The notes: a model not told the origin generated them from the letters alone. A DNA stretch of 64,000 nucleotides from Cacajao melanocephalus (GCA_963573385.1 CAUYLG010071779.1:22704-86703); one strand, 5' to 3'; shown: positions 1 through 12,368, counted from the stretch's first letter. A program made the numbers and translations.

Positions 1-1039
1 AAAAGCCTTTTTCTCCCTTGAATAGGAAGGAAGGGAAAAGAAGTAATAGTAAGTGGGAAGGAGGAGGATCTAGAATTTCTAGGGACAGACCCCTAAAAAT
101 CTTTTATTTCATACAGAGAAAAACTGTAGTTCTAAAAAGGCAATAGACCAGGACTGCCATTGACCCTTCGAACATCTCTGTTAGAACAAGGAAAATGTAC
201 ACTTTTCTCTGGGCTGATGTAGCCCTGTTCGAAGGTGCATGGCTTGGCAAGCAAAGTGCAGACCAGATTTCAACCTCTAATCACTGCCTTGTGCAGTAAA
301 CCACCTGCACAACCACACAGGGCAGACTCGAAAATGATGCCTGAAATTCTACAACCAGAAGGCTGAGATGGGAACTTAGGACTTCAGATGCATTTGGGGC
401 TTTTTCCAGTGTACTCCTTGAGCTCATGGGGACCCCTTTCCCTCCAACGCTGCAGCAGCATTTCAAAGTCACTGAAAATGCAGTCCCTGCCAGTACCCTC
501 TGTCCCAGCATCTCAGTGGATTGGGATCTTGGTGATTAAGAGCAACAGGGTTTGCTCGGCAGTCATGACAATCTGGTGCTCTCAGATCAGAGGTGCTTCT
601 TGCCCTGAACCAATGCTGGTGACACCTCATAACAAAAAAGGCAATGCCTTCTCCAGTCCATCACCCATGGAGGCAGAAGCCTGTCCCCTTTATTCTAGAA
701 ATGAATTGTAGTTGTCTACATAATTTATAGGGGTGGTGATCACTCATTTGCTCAGAAAGTCTTGCCAAATAAATGCCAAATATATCAGGCAAACTCTGAA
801 GGCCTTCCCTGTCCATCCCATATATGTAACCTCATAAAATTATCACAACGGCTCCATGAAGCAGCATTACATCCTCATCCTCCACATTCATTAACAGGTG
901 AATCAAGGCCTAAACATGTTTCATTGCAAATAGGGGCCAGAGCAGCATGGGCATGCACACTTGAGTCCAAAACCCTTGTTCTTCTATCCTGCATCACTCC
1001 CTAGCAGTCGGAAGATGTAAGTTCTTGATCCTGTTTGAC
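1..1039. other. single-copy sequence, no gene seen
   Basis: I recognise no repeat or exon here. The only structure noted is a perfect 10-bp inverted repeat (CCTTCGAACA at 165-174, its complement at 226-235) with a 51-bp loop, which may be chance. Confidence 0.4.
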
Positions 1040-1200
1040 TTCTAGGTCACTCTGATTTTGGGCAAGTGACTCTATGTCTCTGAACTTCCATTTCTTCATC
1101 TAAGGATGTCATCCCCGACAACTCTACAGGTTGTTATGATAACAAATAACAACAAAAACACTCAAAACATTAGGTAAGGCACTTTGAAAGGTGATCAGTG
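1040..1200 (+). repeat. MIR fragment
   Basis: The order is that of a MIR: a 'gggcaagtgactctatgtct' block, then 'cttccatttcttcatctaa', then a weak 'gttgttatgataa' block corresponding to the MIR 3' half. It is strongly diverged. Confidence 0.6.
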
Positions 1201-1460
1201 ATATAAAAATATGAGGCATTGCCAATTGATCCCAGCACAGGGGAGCCCTAGTAGGCCAGAGTAGTGGAGCCCTGCAGTATGCTGCCAAACAAGTCTTTAC
1301 ATTTGTAGGCTCAAGTGCCCTCCAAACAGCCCAATCAAAGTAGAGGAAGGAAATCCACAGCGTTATTTCCCTTTGTACTTCTTTAAATCCAGTGGTGACC
1401 TGGAGGCATCCCAAGTAGTTCTGGGAAATAAAGGAGATTTGGAAATGCACTGAAAGAGAT

Positions 1461-1546
1461 GGTGGAGTCATGCCATTCAATTAATTTTCTTTGTTTTCTG
1501 GTTTTGGTGCTCTGGATATGATTTATAATGAAAGGAGTCAATCTAT
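1461..1546. repeat. local duplicated segment, copy 1
   Basis: This 86-bp stretch recurs at 3344-3431 with a few substitutions and one 2-bp gap. In both places the base after 'tcaatctat' begins the T-rich tail and body of an antisense Alu. The segment itself matches no repeat family I know. Confidence 0.75.
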
Positions 1547-1553
1547 TATTATT

Positions 1554-1838
1554 ATTTTTTTTGAGATGGAGTCTCACTCTGCCACCCAGGTTGGAGTATA
1601 GTGGCACTGTCTCGGCTCACAGCAACCTCTGCCTCCCAGGTTCAAGCAATTCTCCTGTCTTCGCCTCCTGAGTAGCTGGGATTACAGGTGTATGCCACCA
1701 CGCCAGGCTAATTTTTGTATTTTTAGTAGAGACAGGGTTTCACCATTTTGGCCAGTCTGGTCTTGAACTTCAGATGATCCACCTGACTAGGTCTCCCAAA
1801 GTGCTGGGATTATAGGCACAAGCCACCGTGTCTAGCCT
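1554..1838 (-). mobile_element. Alu element (antisense)
   Basis: A full dimeric Alu is read as its complement: the T-run, 'gagatggagtctcactctg', the middle A-rich linker as 'tttttgtatttttagtagag', and a 5' end at 'ccaccgtgtctagcc'. It abuts duplicated segment copy 1. No clean target-site duplication (TSD) is visible. Confidence 0.95.
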
Positions 1839-2082
1839 ATTTTTTTTAAAAGTACAGTTCTTTCTGATTATACGTTGGCCAAATGTTAGGTTTCTATCTG
1901 CCTCTCTGCTGCAGCCAGGGCATTTCAGTGGAGTTCAAAATTCTCTCTACTTTTCTTTTCAAATTCCCACTATCGAAGGGGAGACACTGGTCCTGTCCTC
2001 TCAGGCTGTCGCGATGTTGGAGGTGGGCTGTGTCTTCTGAGGCAGGAGGCCAATTGGAGGTCTCTGGATGTTTGGCCTGGAG

Positions 2083-2336
2083 CTGTGGTTCTTGACTGAG
2101 TATAATTGCGGCTTGCAGGGTGACATTTCACAATGTCATTTGGGTCTGGAGATATTTTTGGTTGTGTGACTGGGACAATCTTCCTGGGATCTAGTGGGTA
2201 GAGGCTGTGGATGCTGCTGAACAACCTGTAATGCACAGGACAGCCGCTCCCGTTCTACCCCTATTCCCCCCTACAAAACAAAACCATGTATGGCCCCAAA
2301 TGTCAGTAGTGTGGGGCTGAGGGTTGAGAAACCCTG
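2083..2336 (+). mobile_element. MER20 hAT-Charlie DNA transposon
   Basis: The 5' end resembles 'ctgtggttcttgac', the centre has 'atctagtgggtagaggctg' and 'tgcacaggacagcc', and the end is 'ggttgagaaaccctg'. This is the usual order and length for non-autonomous MER20. Confidence 0.85.
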
Positions 2337-2445
2337 GTCTAGAGGAAATCTCTTGGCCTCTCTGGGCCTCAGTTTCCTCCTCTGAAAAATGCAGATGGGG
2401 AGGTCATACACTAGATGATGCCTAAGGTCCCTTAAAGTTTCTGCC
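2337..2445 (+). repeat. MIR fragment
   Basis: It contains 'cctctctgggcctcagtttc', then 'ctcctctgaaaaatg', the conserved MIR core, directly after MER20. Confidence 0.65.
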
Positions 2446-3343
2446 ATCTAATTTTATCTCTGGTTCCAGAGTGACTCAGAGGTTCTGCATCACTGGCTTC
2501 CTATCCCTGTGACACCAAGACCCCATTATAGCGTCTCCAATGCCACGGCACCCACGTGACATGGTACTCAGCTGGGAGACATCAGCGGGAGGCTCTTTGC
2601 AGTGACAGTTACTAGAAAAGCCAGCCTGGAAGGCAGACACTCTCAGCCCCCAAACACGTGCTTTATTTGCTTGTTTTCCTGTTTCTTCCTTCAGTAAGGC
2701 ACTGTGGGTTCTGCATTTGCAAAGCTTTGGATAATTGGACCTTCTCGTCATGCTATCAAATGAACACAGAGCGCAGCAACTGGCCCACCTTTCCAGCATG
2801 TTCTAGCTTTGGTTGATATTTTTTTGAGAGGGGTGCCAGAAGCTGATATTGAGTCTCTCTCTCTTTTTGACTTCTCATTCTACCCACTCAAGAACTTCCT
2901 CAGGCTCTACTTGGGCTGTGCCCTCTCTGGTCCCTCATGCTCCAAGATCCCTTTATTCTTCTTTGTCTGCATTTGAGTTGGCTGTCTAGTGAGACTTGAG
3001 TTCTGACTCCATCGCATCCTAACTGTGTGATGTGATAGCTATGGAGTGGCAGCCCAGGTCTCCCTCCAGAGACCCTACTGCAAGAGGGACGTAGGTAGAG
3101 AGCCTTCAGCTGCTACATCTTCCGGTCCTAGGTAGCGCTTACCTGAGGCCATGGCCTCCCATGGTAATGGTGGGGTGATGGAACTGGACCATTTCTGCCT
3201 GACCAGGACTCCTCTTACAGGCAGTTTTTGCTCTGGGGTTACTCACCGGGGTGGCTGATGCTTGCTCAGAGCTCCCTGTGGTTGGAGTCTCTTCCGACCC
3301 AATCCCCCTTCCTTCCCTCTCTCCTTTCCCAGGTATTGGACCT
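2446..3343. other. single-copy sequence
   Basis: No repeat or exon is recognised. The end (3300-3331) is a pyrimidine-rich run ending in CAG that resembles a splice acceptor, but the sequence after it belongs to the duplicated segment and no open exon is supported. Confidence 0.35.
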
Positions 3344-3431
3344 GGTGGAGTCATGCCGTTCAATTCATTTTCTTTGTTTTCTAAATTTTTGGTGCTCTGG
3401 ATATGATTTATAATGAAAGGAATCAATCTAT
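3344..3431. repeat. local duplicated segment, copy 2
   Basis: This is the second copy of the 86-bp segment at 1461-1546, in the same orientation about 1.9 kb away and roughly 95% identical by eye. It runs straight into an Alu remnant at the same base as in copy 1. Confidence 0.75.
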
Positions 3432-3449
3432 GTTTATTTATTCATTCAT

Positions 3450-3502
3450 TCATTTTTTTTTTGAGACAGTCTCACTCTGTCGCCCAGGCTGGAGTGCAGT
3501 GC
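3450..3502 (-). mobile_element. Alu 3' remnant (antisense)
   Basis: Only the T-run and about 45 bp of Alu 3' end remain ('gtctcactctgtcgcccagg' to 'gtgcagtg'). Homology stops abruptly at 3502. Confidence 0.85.
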
Positions 3503-3604
3503 ACTAGTGTCTGAAGGCTCTCCCCTCCCTCTCCTGCTTTGTCTCCCCTTCATCCCTCTTGGCATCTGCTTCTTGAAGGGTCTGAACAGATGCATCTGAG
3601 CACA

Positions 3605-3730
3605 TCCATGAATATCCCTGAGTCTCAGTTTCCTTGTCTGTGTAACAGAGAATCAGATTTGCTGCATTTCCCAAGATGACTTTGAGGATTAAATGACAAA
3701 AAAGATGTGTAACTTTGCAAACAATGCAGT
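3605..3730 (+). repeat. MIR fragment
   Basis: It has 'gagtctcagtttccttgtct', then 'gaggattaaatgac', matching the MIR core and 3' half in order. Confidence 0.6.
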
Positions 3731-3866
3731 CATGCAAATATGATGCATTATTTTCTCCTCAAAGACTGCTGGTCTTAGATCCCATTTCCTGAGAGACCCC
3801 TGTGGACCAGCAGCAGTAAAGTGAGATTGCATTTGATGTTTTAGTTGCAACTATTCTGTGTCAGGT

Positions 3867-4016
3867 AGGACTGCATCATGTTAAGTATCCCACACTCCCA
3901 TCTGCTAAATGCCAGTAGCTTTTCCCATCCCCATTATTGCAACCATGAAAAATGACCTCATACCATTTCTAAATAATAGCTGTTGGGGCTGCCTGGTTCC
4001 TGGTTGAGAACTACTG
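3867..4016 (-). mobile_element. MER20 fragment (antisense)
   Basis: Read on the complement it matches the MER20 5' half: the end 'ctggttgagaactactg' is the transposon 5' terminus, and 'tgctaaatgccagtagc' is the central block. The MER20 3' half is absent. Confidence 0.7.
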
Positions 4017-5164
4017 TGTTGAACTCTGTCCAGCTGATATATTAGTAGGTTAGTAGATCCTCATCCTCCCTGAGCGTTTACTCTTCAACTTGGGCCTTGA
4101 GGGCCTCAAGTCAGAGTAATTAGTGCTGTGGGCCTTCTAAACACTGGGCCAAGGCAAGGATGAGTGGTTTCTGGGAAGGAATTAATCACACCCCAATTGG
4201 ATAGTTGCATGATGACTACCAAGGGCAACACCTGGTGTGGCACTGAACACTCTATTGACGAACTGTAACAGAGAGCCCAAGCACCAGACCTTCACACATT
4301 CTGGAATGGACAGCTAGAGGCTGGATTTGGAAACTTCCATTAAGGCAGAGGTAGAATTTTCAGGGGACACCAGCCACAGCCAAGAGGAACGGCTGGCAGC
4401 CAGTCATCATCAGGCAGAGATCAGAGGTGCATCACGTGACCTATTAGAGCCCAGTTGGATTGTCCCAGTTCATCCACAGAGAGAATCTGATTCTTGAGGG
4501 ACTGACCTTAGATTCCCCTGGCGAGCAGCTGCCCATGTGTTACAAGGTCTCCTCTGAGGGTCTCACCCACCAAAGGGCCAGCAGAGAGCTCAGAAGGGGG
4601 GCTAGGAGGCCTGCTACCTCCAGGTGTCTTCTTACAGCCTTTGATAATGTAAGATTTGCTTTGTGGCTGCTGCTTCTATTTTCACAGTGCCCTGACACCC
4701 TCTCTTATTTATTTTTTGAATAAAAAATACAACCTTTGGATATATTTTTGTTACATGCCTTATTCCTTTATGGAATAAGAAGGTGGGAGAAACATATTTG
4801 TGAAATAAAAAATATACCTTTTGATGCTGCTCCAATCACTCTCACATCAGGCTGACTACTGTATCAGCCACAAAGTCTGCCTGACCATAGTCAGCAGCTA
4901 CAGCTGGTGGCAAACTCCATCTTCCAGAATTTTCTCCACTGCCCACTTGGAAAGATGTCGTGCTGTTTATCTTCTCTAGGCATCTCATTGCCTTTGCTTT
5001 TGATTCATGGCATCTGGGGAGATTCTTGCTCTCCAAGAGGCCATGCAACTCTAGATGAATCACTTAGCTACAGTTCCATAGCTTTAACGCTGTGATAATA
5101 ATACCTTCTCTGACCAACTCAGAGAGTCATTGGAGAATGGTTGAGAAACTGTACCAGAGGTGAG
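4017..5164. other. single-copy sequence
   Basis: No repeat family or exon is recognised. The stretch is T/A-rich near 4700-4830. Confidence 0.35.
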
Positions 5165-5672
5165 ATCTTGTTTGCAAAAATGGCCACAATTGTTTTTCAG
5201 CCTGTATCCTTGCAGTCAGATTTTGGTAGCTCCTCTCGGTGGATGACACCCTTTTCTTGACCCCATGAATCTGGTTTTGTGATTTAATTTTATCAGTAGA
5301 ATGCAGCAGAAATGATAGCATGCCAGTTCTGAACCTATGTCCCAAAAGACCCTGCATGCTGCTGTTTGTTGTCTTGGACCTCTGCCTGGGTTGTGTGAAT
5401 GTGCTCAAGCTGGCCTGCTGGAAGATGAGAGCATACGTGAAGCAGAGATGAGCTAGAGGCTGCTTAGACCAACATAGACCACCCAGCCCGGAGCCAACCT
5501 GGAAGCTGACTACAACAGAATGAATGAACCCATTCAAGATCAGAAGAACTGACAAGCAGAGCCCAGTCCAAATAGCCCACCCTTGGAGTCATAAACAAAA
5601 TATATGGTCACTCTTTGAAGCCACTCAATTTTGGGATGGTTTGTTATGCAGCAAAAAGTTGACTGATGCACT
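5165..5672 (+). mobile_element. MLT1-type MaLR LTR
   Basis: The order of blocks is typical of an MLT1-group LTR: 'gaatctggttttgtga', 'agtagaatgcagcagaa', 'gcctgctggaagatgagag', 'gaagccactcaattttggga' and a terminal 'gactgatgca'. The 5' boundary is uncertain. Confidence 0.7.
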
Positions 5673-6880
5673 TGGTGTAGAGTAGAAGAAAGTTCAGTGG
5701 CATTAAGGCCAGGTATTGTGAAGCCAGGATGGGGAGATTTGGGCAGCTCTTGAGGAAGTGCAGGGCAGTGAGATTCCGGAGCAGCTGCCACCCCTCTGCA
5801 CCCTCAAGGCAGACCAGGAAGTGCTGAGCAGTTGGGTATCAGATGTCAGGGACCCAAATTGCATGCAAGCAGAAAAAAAAAATCTAAGGTTGTTATTTAT
5901 AGCAAAAACCTAAACAGGGAAGCTCTGTCAGTTTTCTGAATTACTGACAGTTGCAGAAATGTTAATACAAATCTTTATAAGACTGGCCAGATGTTCGATA
6001 TTAAGCAAGCATCTGTTTTGTATAAAAGACTTTTTATGCCCCTTGCACACTGTGTTTTTCTCTCTCTCCCCTTCTCACCCCCCTTTATTTGTCCTGATCC
6101 CAGGCTGGATCAGGGCAATGGCTGAGGGTAATTGCCTCAGCTATAGTTTTATTTAGTTTCTGAATGCCGGTGTCCATGGTGTCAAAAATACAACCCCCCA
6201 AAAAAATAACCCTGGGAAAGGTTAATAATGGCCTTTCTGGTGTCATATTCTGCACTTTATGTGTTGTGGTAATTATTATCATTAGGGCTGTAAGAATGTC
6301 TAGTTATCTTTCTTAATCACATACTATAAAGAAGTGCTTCTGAACACATATCTATTATTTAATCAAAATCTCACAGTTATTGGCATTTGTGCTCCACCAG
6401 GGCTGTGTTTATTTTCTGTTTACAAGGGGGAGCATTGCCTCCTAGAAAAGAGGGGGTCCCAAGTCCATATCCACTTTCATTGCTGTCATAGCATGTGACA
6501 CTTGGTGCTATTAATATCGGAGACACCGAACACATTATTACTCCCCACTCCCCCTTCTGACTGCACTCTAGGAAAAGCACTTTTATTAACAAATAAAGGG
6601 GCAAACATATGTCACAGATGACTCTTGCTGCCTGGAAGAGGAGATTTAGTGGGGCCGAGACCTGTGGGATGTGCTGTTTCCAGGGAGGGAGAGACAAGTG
6701 GGTCAGTGGGGGCATTATGGACTCCCTGTGGTGGCCACTTCGAGGCGTGCTTACACATTGCTCTGGAGGGAACTGCTCCTTGGAGGAAGGGGACTAACCC
6801 CTAAAGCGGGGCCACTATGCTCTGCTTGTTTTGAGGGTCCTTCAAACCCCTCTTCTCCTTCATAACCCTCACAACGACCC
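5673..6880. other. single-copy sequence
   Basis: No repeat is recognised. Around 5880-6330 the sequence is A/T-rich, has no interspersed-repeat signature and could hold conserved non-coding elements, which I cannot test here. Confidence 0.35.
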
Positions 6881-7260
6881 GAGGTGGTTTGGATTTGCGT
6901 CCCTGCCCGAGTCTTATGTCGAACTGTAATCACCAGTGTGGGAGGAGGGACGTGTTGGGATGTGGTTGCTCCGTGGGGCAGATTTCCCCCTTGCTGTTTT
7001 CACGATAGCGAGTGAGTTCTCATGAGATCTGGTTGTTTAAAAACGTGTGGCACCTTCCCTCTCTCTTCTTCCTGCTCTGGCCATGTAAGACATGGCTGCT
7101 TCCTCTTCACCTTCCGCCGTGATTGTAAATTTCCTGAGGCCTCCCCAGCCACGCTTCCTGTGCAGCCTGCAGAACCGTGAGCCAGTTAAACCTGTTTTCT
7201 TTATGGATTACCCAGTCTCGGTTAGTTCTTTATAGCAAAGTGAGAATGGACTTATACAGA
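6881..7260 (+). mobile_element. MST/THE1-type MaLR LTR
   Basis: It follows the MST layout: 'gttctcatgagatctgg', 'tgtaagacatggctgcttcc', 'gattgtaaatttcctgaggc', 'ctccccagccacg', 'ttacccagtctcggtt' and an end near 'gacttatacaga'. It is more diverged than the THE1 copies further right. Confidence 0.8.
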
Positions 7261-7261
7261 C

Positions 7262-7400
7262 GCTGTGCAGAATGCCTCACGGTCACATTTTACAGATAGA
7301 GAAATCAAGGCCCCGAGAGGCTGAGTTGCCTAGGGTCCCATCGCTTGCGAGCTGGAACTTGAGGCTACTGCTTGCGTAATCCTAATGTCTGTGGTTTTAT
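7262..7400 (-). repeat. MIR fragment (antisense)
   Basis: The 'cacattttacagatagagaa' block and the following 'gctgagttgcctagggtccc' are the complement of the MIR core. Confidence 0.6.
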
Positions 7401-7439
7401 CATAAAGCTATCCGTGCTTCCCAGCCAGCACTGGCCAAG

Positions 7440-7767
7440 ACAGTGGCCATCGCCTTGTGCAGCTACTGAGCACTTAAAATGTGACTAGTCCAAATTGAGA
7501 TGTGCTTTAGATATGTTTTAGACACAAAACACTCATCGGATTTCCAAGACACAGTACCAGGAAAAAAAAAAAAGATTATTCATTAGTAACCTTTAATATC
7601 GATTACATGTTAAAGAATATTTTGTATAATACACGTTGCGTTAAACAAACTATATGATTAAAACTAATTTCACCATTTTTAAAACTTTTTAAAATGTCAC
7701 TACTAGAAAATTTAAAATTACATCTGTGGCTTGCATTTGTGGCTCACCTTATATCTGGACAATGCCA
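7440..7767. mobile_element. old hAT-type DNA transposon, family not assigned
   Basis: The pattern 'tgagcacttaaaatgtgact', 'aattgagatgtgcttt', 'gattacatgttaaagaatat' and 'ctagaaaatttaaaattaca' is a familiar dispersed mammalian repeat that I place with the hAT elements. It ends near 'ctggacaatgcc'. Confidence 0.6.
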
Positions 7768-7826
7768 TCCGCGACTGTAAATCTCTGTGTGTTTCTTCAA
7801 CAGCAGTTTGTCCTATTGCTTTAGAG

Positions 7827-8044
7827 CAGTGCTTTTCAACTGGGGGCAATTTTGTCCCCCAGGAGATGTGTGGAATGTTTGGGGATGTTTTTGACTGCTA
7901 CAACTTGCAGTGGGGAGGATGCTACTGTCATCTAGTGGGTGGAGGTGGAAGATGCTGCCAAACATCCTACCACACACAGGACAGTCCCACAACAAAGCCT
8001 TGGCCAGCCTAGATGTCACTTGAGCTGAGGGTGAGAGGCCCCAG
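7827..8044 (+). mobile_element. MER20 hAT-Charlie DNA transposon
   Basis: It begins 'cagtgcttttcaactggggg', has 'tcatctagtgggtggaggt' and 'catcctaccacacacaggac' in the centre, and degenerates at the 3' end. It is the third MER20 copy within 6 kb. Confidence 0.85.
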
Positions 8045-8853
8045 TGTAGAGACATACCTTTTATACTTTGTTCGCCTGCTGGAGTCCCCAAGGATGTCGG
8101 TGAGGATCTAAGAGAATGAGGAACAATGCCATGATGCTGTCTGTATTGGTAGTTTCTCCCTCAATTTCCCTCTAGGACACCCTCCTTCTTGATTTTTTCA
8201 CAGAATTAAAGACCTACATCTGACCATAATTGTCACATGTCCCTGCTATGTGGCCTGTATTTTTTGGAAACATATGCAAGGGTGGCTGTATTCCTTCCAT
8301 GGCATTTTTTAAAGCAGCAAACCTCTTCTTTCTGAAAGAACACACAGTTCATGTGAGGGCATGAAGCGCTGCTGGAGTTGGGAAGATCCGGCTGGAAAAG
8401 GGGAAAGGGGGCTGCCTAGAGAAGAGTGGAGGGCTGACCCTGCGTGGACGCAGGCTCTCAGGCACACCTGGGGAGGAGGTCTTTAGGGCTGACATGAGCT
8501 CCAGCTGGGAGAGAAGGCCCTGGCTTGGGACACCTGCGGCAGTGAAAAGGATCCAGGTGTGCAGCCGGTGAGGAAGGTCATTTTGCATTAGGGGTTGACT
8601 CTCCTTGGGCTCTGGTAAGAGCTGTGGATTCTCTGGGCAGCTGAGGTGGTACAGTGCTCCTGAAGGAGTTAGATATGGCTGAGGCAAACCCACAGGGGCC
8701 TAACAAGTGGAGGCCTGGGTGGGAAGAAGGGAGAACTGAGATGTACCCTTCCCACTTCGAGCAGAGGGGAAGTACTCAGAGGGAAATGCAGTGCTGCCGG
8801 AAACTGGAGCCTCCAGGGGCAAGCAGAATAACTAACTGGTTCCGGTGTAGGGG
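8045..8853. other. single-copy sequence
   Basis: No repeat or exon is recognised. Confidence 0.35.
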
Positions 8854-9527
8854 CTGCTGTGGTCTGATGTTTGTCCTGTGTTGAAACTCAACACCCAAGG
8901 AGATAGTAGTAGGAGGTGGGGCCTTTGGGAGCTGATTAGGTCATGAGGGTGGATCCCTCATGAATGGGATCAGTGCCCTTATAAAAGAGGCCCCAGAGAG
9001 CTGCCTCCCCCTTCTTACCAGTGCTTTCTTTTTATTTATTTATTTATTATAATTTTTTATTTTGGTGATGGAGTCTTGCTCTGTTGCCCAGACTGGAGTG
9101 CAGTGGTGCGATCTCAGCTTACTGCAACCTCCGTTTCCCGAGTTCAAGTGATTCTACTGCCTCAGCCTCCTGAGTAGCTGGGACTACAGGTGCATGCCAC
9201 CACGCCTGGCTATTTTTTTGTATTTTTCATAGAGATGGGGTTTCACCATGTTGGCAAGGCTGGCCTTGAACTCCTGGCCCCAAATGATTGGCCCGCCTCA
9301 GCCTCCGAAGTGCTGGGATTACAAGTGTGAGCCACTATGCCTGGCCTTCCACCAGTGCTTTCTATGAACCAGAAAGTAGGCCCTCATGAGACACTGAATC
9401 TGCTGGCACCTTGATCCTGGACTTCCCTGCCTCCAAACCTGTGTGCAATAAACTGTGAACAATAAAGCTGTTGTTTAAAAGTGACTCAGTTTATGGTGTG
9501 TTGTAGCATCCCAAACAGAATAAAACA
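8854..9527 (+). mobile_element. MLT1-like MaLR LTR split by an Alu
   Basis: The left part has 'ggaggtggggcctttgggag', 'gattaggtcatgagggtgga' and 'gcccttataaaagaggcccc'. The right part has 'ctggcaccttgatcctggac' and 'gttgtttaaaagtgactcag'. The two halves join exactly when the Alu and one copy of its target site are removed. Confidence 0.8.
9030..9350 (-). mobile_element. Alu element inserted in an LTR
   Basis: A full-length antisense Alu flanked by a perfect 13-bp target-site duplication, ACCAGTGCTTTCT, at 9017-9029 and 9351-9363. It is a clean target-primed insertion into the MaLR LTR. Confidence 0.97.
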
Positions 9528-10103
9528 GGACCTAAATGTGTCCCCACAGGGTGTGGCCTGGAAAATACATTTGTTATAGTTGTGTAGTGGGCACACAACT
9601 CAGGCCATTAGCTTATGTGTGTAAGAAATTTTACTCTATTTTCTCATTACTAGCTGTGGCATAAATGGCCAGCTATTCACCAAGGATTCATGAATCCCTT
9701 CAGGAATGTCTGGGAATGGCTGTCCAGTCAGGGGAGCTCCAGTCCCCCAGCACCTAGGTGGGATCACCAACTACTTCTCAGCAATGACATTGCCAGGCTG
9801 TGGGTAAGAAACAGATGTGTCTTCTCTACCCTCTCTGTTCTCCCTCATTCTTCTCCCTCTCTCTTCTGCAACTTCCAGGAGGCTACCAAAGCCCAAGATG
9901 ACCTTGGAAGCTGCAGGCTGAAGATGGCAGGGCTGGAGTCCCTGAGCTACTGTGTGGAGTAGAGTCACCACCTCCTGCTGACCAGGAATATAGGCGTTGG
10001 CGGTTATGTAAGTAAGAAATCAACTTCTGATGTGTACAGTTGCTGAGGTTTGGGGGTTTATGTGTTGCAGCTGCTGGTGTTACCTTAATTTCTATTTTGA
10101 ACC
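9528..10103. other. single-copy sequence
   Basis: No repeat or exon is recognised. Confidence 0.35.
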
Positions 10104-10720
<617 letters not shown>

Positions 10721-11406
10721 AATCCCATTCCACTGAGTGATATTCACTCAGTTGTGATCCTATCCATCCTCACTGTAGCTCTTTCCTGCCTTTCTCCAGG
10801 GTTCTAACTATGTCCCAGGGCCTTACACAGTGCATGACATGAGGCCAGAAAGCAGAACGTCTATTGCTCAGTCATCGGCTGTCCATTATGCCACTGGCTG
10901 AGATGTGCATCATCTTCTCTGGTCCCCAGGCTTTGACCTGCTGATGTGCAGCTGAACCACTGCTCATCCTGACCTTAAGGCCTTTTCACGTCAGACTGTA
11001 GGGAAGTCACTTCCACAGGCTTCCTCAGTGGGAGAGGAAGAGGCCAACTCTTGTCCTGGCCACTCTGAGGCTTCTAGAACATACAAGAGATTGTCTCAGG
11101 TCCTCTCTGCCTAATACCCTGTGTAGCCATTTATACCTCAGTGTTCTTTTTCCAGACTTACGGCAGCTTGCCCCTCTCCTGTCTTCATCCAGAAAGAGGG
11201 ACAGACGTTATTGCTCCCAAGTCCTGCCCCATTACTTCTGGGTTTCTTCTCAATCTCCACTCTGTTCCTATGAGGCTCAGTCAGGTTTTGGGGGCAGGAT
11301 GCTAGGGTTCACGTTCCCTTCTTGGGCACCTACCAGCATCAAGCCCTCTTAATTCTTTCCTGCCCTACTCTCTTCTCAGTGAAGGAAGTTTTTAATCTCT
11401 AATGTG
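10721..11406. other. single-copy sequence
   Basis: No repeat or exon is recognised. Confidence 0.35.
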
Positions 11407-11860
11407 GTGTGGTAGGTGGAATTCTAAGATGGTGCACACACCCTGCACACCCCCTTTCCTTGAGTGTGGGCGGGACCTGTAAATAAGGCATTTTCATACA
11501 TTTTATAGATGTCACTGCCATGATTAGGTTACCTATAGGTTAGTTAGTTAGTTAGGCTAGTAACCTGCCGTGATCAGGTTACTTCTATGTAAAGGTGAAG
11601 GGATGTTACAGATGTGATTAAGGTCTCTAATCAGCTGGCTGTAAATAATTCAAAAGGAAGACTCTCCTGGTCGGCCTGACCTAATTAGGCAATCCATTTA
11701 AAAGAGAGACACAGTGGGAGTTTGTGTATTGAGTGCCCAGAGGCCTCTCTAAGAAGCCCAGGCTCTTTTGCTTATGTTAGAGTTATGGAAGTCTAAGAAA
11801 TGGTAGGTGGGTTGCAGGTATTTCGAGAGGCATTCATGCAGCACTTAGTATACAGCAGGC
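11407..11860 (+). mobile_element. old ERVL/MaLR-type LTR
   Basis: It contains 'gggcgggacctgtaaataag', 'cagatgtgattaaggtctct', 'aatcagctggctgtaaat' and 'cctgacctaattaggcaatc', an order known from MLT-group LTRs. A 50-bp partial tandem duplication lies inside, at 11516-11588. Boundaries are approximate. Confidence 0.55.
11516..11588. repeat. partial tandem duplication with (TTAG)n
   Basis: TGCCATGATTAGGTTAC at 11516 recurs as TGCCGTGATCAGGTTAC at 11566, a period of 50 bp. The spacer holds a short TTAG run at 11539-11555. Confidence 0.6.
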
Positions 11861-11949
11861 TGTGTGTTTAGACCACAGGGCTACAGAAATGGGTGTGAGT
11901 TCACAGCCAGAAGGAGAGGAGAGTCACATAGTAATAATGATCATCTTGA

Positions 11950-12190
11950 TTCAACACATCTTACTTTATGCCAGGCTCCACTGTAAGTGCCATGTATTAG
12001 CTCCGTTAATTCTTCCCATGACCTTGCTATGGAGTTGATATTATTATTGACATTTCATTTTCACAGATGCAAAAAACAGAAAGGTTGAGTAACTTGCCCA
12101 AAGTTGTGGAGTCAGGCAGTCATGGAGCCAGGATCTAGGCAAACTGGCTCCAAAATCCACACTCATTACTACTGTGCAAGACTGCCTATT
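11950..12190 (-). repeat. MIR (antisense, nearly full length)
   Basis: On the complement it carries the whole MIR order: 'tgccaggctccactgtaag' as the 3' half, 'ttgagtaacttgcccaaag' and 'gccaggatctaggcaaactg' as core and 5' half. Confidence 0.75.
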
Positions 12191-12368
12191 GGGATAGAGA
12201 ATAAAAAACATACAACTCTCCCTCCCCGAAAAACAAAATAACCTGGATCCTCTTTCTTATTCTCTGGCAGGGTTGACTATACCCTTCACTTGTGTACCCA
12301 CAGAATTTTGTTAAAATAAACATTATAGAAATTTATCTGTATTCATAGTTTGTGGAGAAGAAGAGGGT

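Noticed and set aside
3300..3335. Splice acceptor before the duplicated segment
   Set aside because: A good pyrimidine tract and CAG, but no open exon follows and the segment is a duplicate adjoining an Alu.
11539..11555. Telomere-like TTAG run
   Set aside because: The unit is TTAG, not TTAGGG, is very short and sits in an LTR duplication.
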